From: Rhynchopus sp. YZ270_cl-10
Lineage: Eukaryota; Euglenozoa; Diplonemea; Diplonemida; Diplonemidae
Length of the DNA: 64,000 nucleotides
Direction of reading: 5' to 3'
Assembly (NCBI GenBank): GCA_964035575.1
Contig: OZ037878.1
Coordinates: forward strand, 124,001-188,000
Below, one piece after another: positions 61,801 through 64,000 of this stretch. A program made the translations under genes and the position numbers. The notes under the pieces are model-generated. The model was not told the DNA's origin. It worked only from the letters and a program-made list of their open reading frames with translations, and searched no databases. The first letter of the stretch is position 1, and each line of letters begins with the position of its first letter.

Positions 61801-64000
61801 TGTTGTGTGATTCTGCCACATAGCTCGTCTCGGTAGTCTCAAGCACCTCCGCAGCGATGTACCTACGGATATCCATATGCGCCGTGCTAATCGCAGTGTG
61901 CGCAAGGAGCAGTGTCGAGGTAGCCGCCACATCCTCCTCCTCTCCGTACGTTGCTTCGGTGCCGCTCTCCCAGTGGCCCCCTATGGACCCAACAGAGAGC
62001 GCCTCGGTGCTGGAGTGCACCAAAAGCCCCGGGGTGTAGCCTTCTCTGCTGAGATGGTCGGCAAGGAATTTTGGTGAGCGGCGGTGGAGAATGACGCGGG
62101 GTGCCTTAGTGTCGAGGCTGGTGATCAGTTGGACGCATCCTTCGATATGCGGTCCGGGGTTCACCCAAAAGGTGAGTCTAGCAAACCGCGGTTGTGCGGA
62201 AACCCTGATAAGAGAACGCAACCAGGCAGCGCTTGGGACAGAGAGACTCAAATGGTCAACACCACCTTCAATGCAGGCGCAGAGGACGCTGGTGTGTGAT
62301 GCATCCCACGTTGCGGAGGTGCCGTGGGATGCGGAGACAAAGAGAATAGGGACGTCGGACGCAGAGACAACCTGGTTTTGTTTGCCGTTCATCCCATTTG
62401 CAAGGAGAAGCCCCTTCTGCGAGATGCACCCCTTCGCGCTGAGCACCGCCATCGACTCACGCAGCGTTTCTGTCGCGTGGTCTGCGCTTTGAAAGCCATA
62501 CTCAAAGGGATTGTTCCGCACTGCAGAGACCAGCTTGCCTACGGTGCAGGACATTGCGTTGAGACGACTATCGAACGCACGGTTGCGAAGGAAGTTGACC
62601 TGTACCTGTTCTGCCCGAATTGCTGCCTTCCATTGTGTGATACGATCGTCGATTTGGGCCTCCTGGGTGCTCCCCTCCCGCCGCATGCGGAGTTGCGTTA
62701 GCTTCTGTTTGCCTTCGTTAATGCTGTGCACCAACTGCGACAACACGCCGTCCCACTCAGAAGAGTACGTCAGCCTGCACAGCGGCACATCCTTCAGACA
62801 ATAAAAGAAGTGCACCCCTTCCTCCTTCGTCGCAATGCTGAGAAGCTCATGATAGAACGCAATGGGCACGGTGCTGGCGATGTGAAATCGGACGGATCGT
62901 TCAAACTCTTGCAAATCCCCTACTGAAACACGGAAGGAATCTTCCCCATACATCTGCGCTGCAGGAGGCAAACGACGTTCCGCACACATATCTATGGTCG
63001 CGCTTTTTAGGCACACCGACGTCGTCGAATTTGCAGCGTGCAAGGGAAGCACCAGCTTTGGGCTAGGAATGCTTGGCAGAAAGTCATCACGCACAACAAT
63101 GCGGTTGACAAGGTGTAGCAGCACCGCAGACAGCTTTTTGCTGCAATGAAACGCAATGCCATTTCCGAGCCCCACCGGGTCATACACATTTTGACCATTT
63201 ACTATCAAATGGGATTGAGGCGACACCTCCTTCGACACCTTCCAGAGCACCACACTCTCATCCACCGGGCACGACGCTGAGGTCAGGAAAGAGTTCAAAT
63301 TCGCTTCCCCTGGAGGGTCCAACGCGGAATAGAGGTACGTATCATTGTGCGAAATCTCCACCTTCTTCACTACCGGCCCCTGGTCCAACAGCGACTCCAA
63401 TTTCCCCCTCGACATTGCTGCGCTCATGTGTACTGTATCCTTGAGGATTTCTGCAATCGGGTCGTGCTCTTCCCTTTCTCTCTCTGTTGGCCGCTTTCCA
63501 GAGGATATTACCCCAGGTTGGATGGAATCATCGTATATAATGCGTTCCTTCGGCTCCTCTGGGGTATTGTGTGTCGGTATGGTAGGGGTGCTTCCCCAGG
63601 CGTTTTGCTTAGGGTTGGAAGGTGGTTGAGGGGGTGAGGTTGCGATGATGTCGTTCTTGGCGTGGCGTTTTGGGACATCAGAGTGTGCCATGGAGAGAAC
63701 CCCGGTGGGGAGGAGGTCGCGGAGGGAGGCCAGGTCTTCTGCTTCGAGGAAGAGCGTGTCGGTGAGCATGGTTCCGAGGTAGCATTGGCCGTTCCACATG
63801 AACATCGCGTTGTCTTCGTCGACGGAGGCTTCCCAAGTGCGTATGGCAGTGAGGGTATCGCGGGATGCAATCTTCAGGGACGTAGCCGCACTCATAATCT
63901 CCTCCAAGACCTCGCTCCGCACCCGCCCCTCCATCTCCCCCGCCTGCCACCGTTCCGCCACATCGCGTGTCAAAGCGAGAGAAGCCTCGCGGCGTTTAAT
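58872..64000 (-). CDS. Very long acidic and coiled protein with an IQ-like motif, 5' end cut by the window
   Basis: Exons 59093-64000 (open through the window edge) and 58872-59045, joined over a 47-base intron (GTATGG...AACAG), give 1,693 residues in the window. The upstream codons stay open to the last base, so the true start lies outside. The first half is mixed globular sequence of no family I recognise (for example PILFVSASHGTSATWDASH). A charged, E/R-rich helical half follows. Within it about 38 residues occur twice (around 60280-60395 and 60015-60130; shared GLEERxF and VEQxEQ), an internal duplication. Near the end IMQRAWRQHKSR is an IQ-type calmodulin site. The last exon is acidic and ends TAATAVS. 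Length and layout suggest a cytoskeletal or axonemal scaffold, which is an inference. Confidence 0.8.

Noticed and set aside
1-64000. CRISPR arrays or bacterial operons
   Set aside because: No spacer-repeat pattern; the tandem arrays have no unique spacers, and the genes carry GT-AG introns.

Overview
The window looks like nuclear DNA of a eukaryotic protist. Ten genes are recognisable, counting the one that runs off the right edge, and all lie on the minus strand. Five of them contain short GT-AG introns: I placed 14 introns of 47 to 225 bases, and 13 of them begin GTAT. Several genes have a pyrimidine tract followed by AG a few bases before the start codon, as expected of spliced-leader acceptor sites. 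One-way gene order, likely trans-splicing, conventional introns and very repeat-rich spacers together suggest a euglenozoan, most simply a diplonemid. This is an inference: I did not recognise a spliced-leader gene or an rRNA. The standard genetic code fits, with TAA, TAG and TGA all used as stops.

In transcription order, from the right edge to the left, the genes are: (1) a very long acidic and coiled protein with one IQ-like motif, cut by the window edge; (2) a kinesin with an N-terminal motor; (3) an OTU-protease fragment, probably dead and not counted among the ten; (4) a La-like RNA-binding protein; (5) a 1,427-residue protein with an MGC N-terminus, IQ-like motifs and leucine-rich repeats; (6) a coiled-coil protein; (7) a protein kinase with HCD and DFN motifs; (8) a secreted or surface type I membrane protein; (9) a long coiled coil containing a MIB/HERC2 domain; (10) and (11) two paralogous cyclic-nucleotide-binding-domain cation channels; and (12) an eIF4E-like protein that lacks two of the cap-binding tryptophans. 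Most ORFs of 60 to 150 residues in the spacers are chance frames in A-, T-, G- or C-runs.

The spacers are full of non-coding mobile DNA. Six hAT-like non-autonomous transposons have CAG-starting inverted ends; five have perfect 8-bp target duplications and the sixth has 7 bp. They share GC-rich hairpin boxes. One is interrupted by a second inverted-repeat element, which itself holds a foldback element. There is also a PIF/Harbinger-like MITE with TTA duplications, small MITEs with TGGTGCT ends, a 2.1-kb element with long inverted ends and an internal 7-bp minisatellite, and large 9-bp and 5-bp minisatellites. Several short dispersed repeat families occur here in one orientation only relative to transcription. 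The most notable is a family of small hairpins with a CTCGTG loop.

The genes do not form an obvious pathway, as is normal for one-way arrays in Euglenozoa. They cover motility and cytoskeleton, cyclic-nucleotide or ion signalling, RNA handling and translation, and a cell-surface protein.
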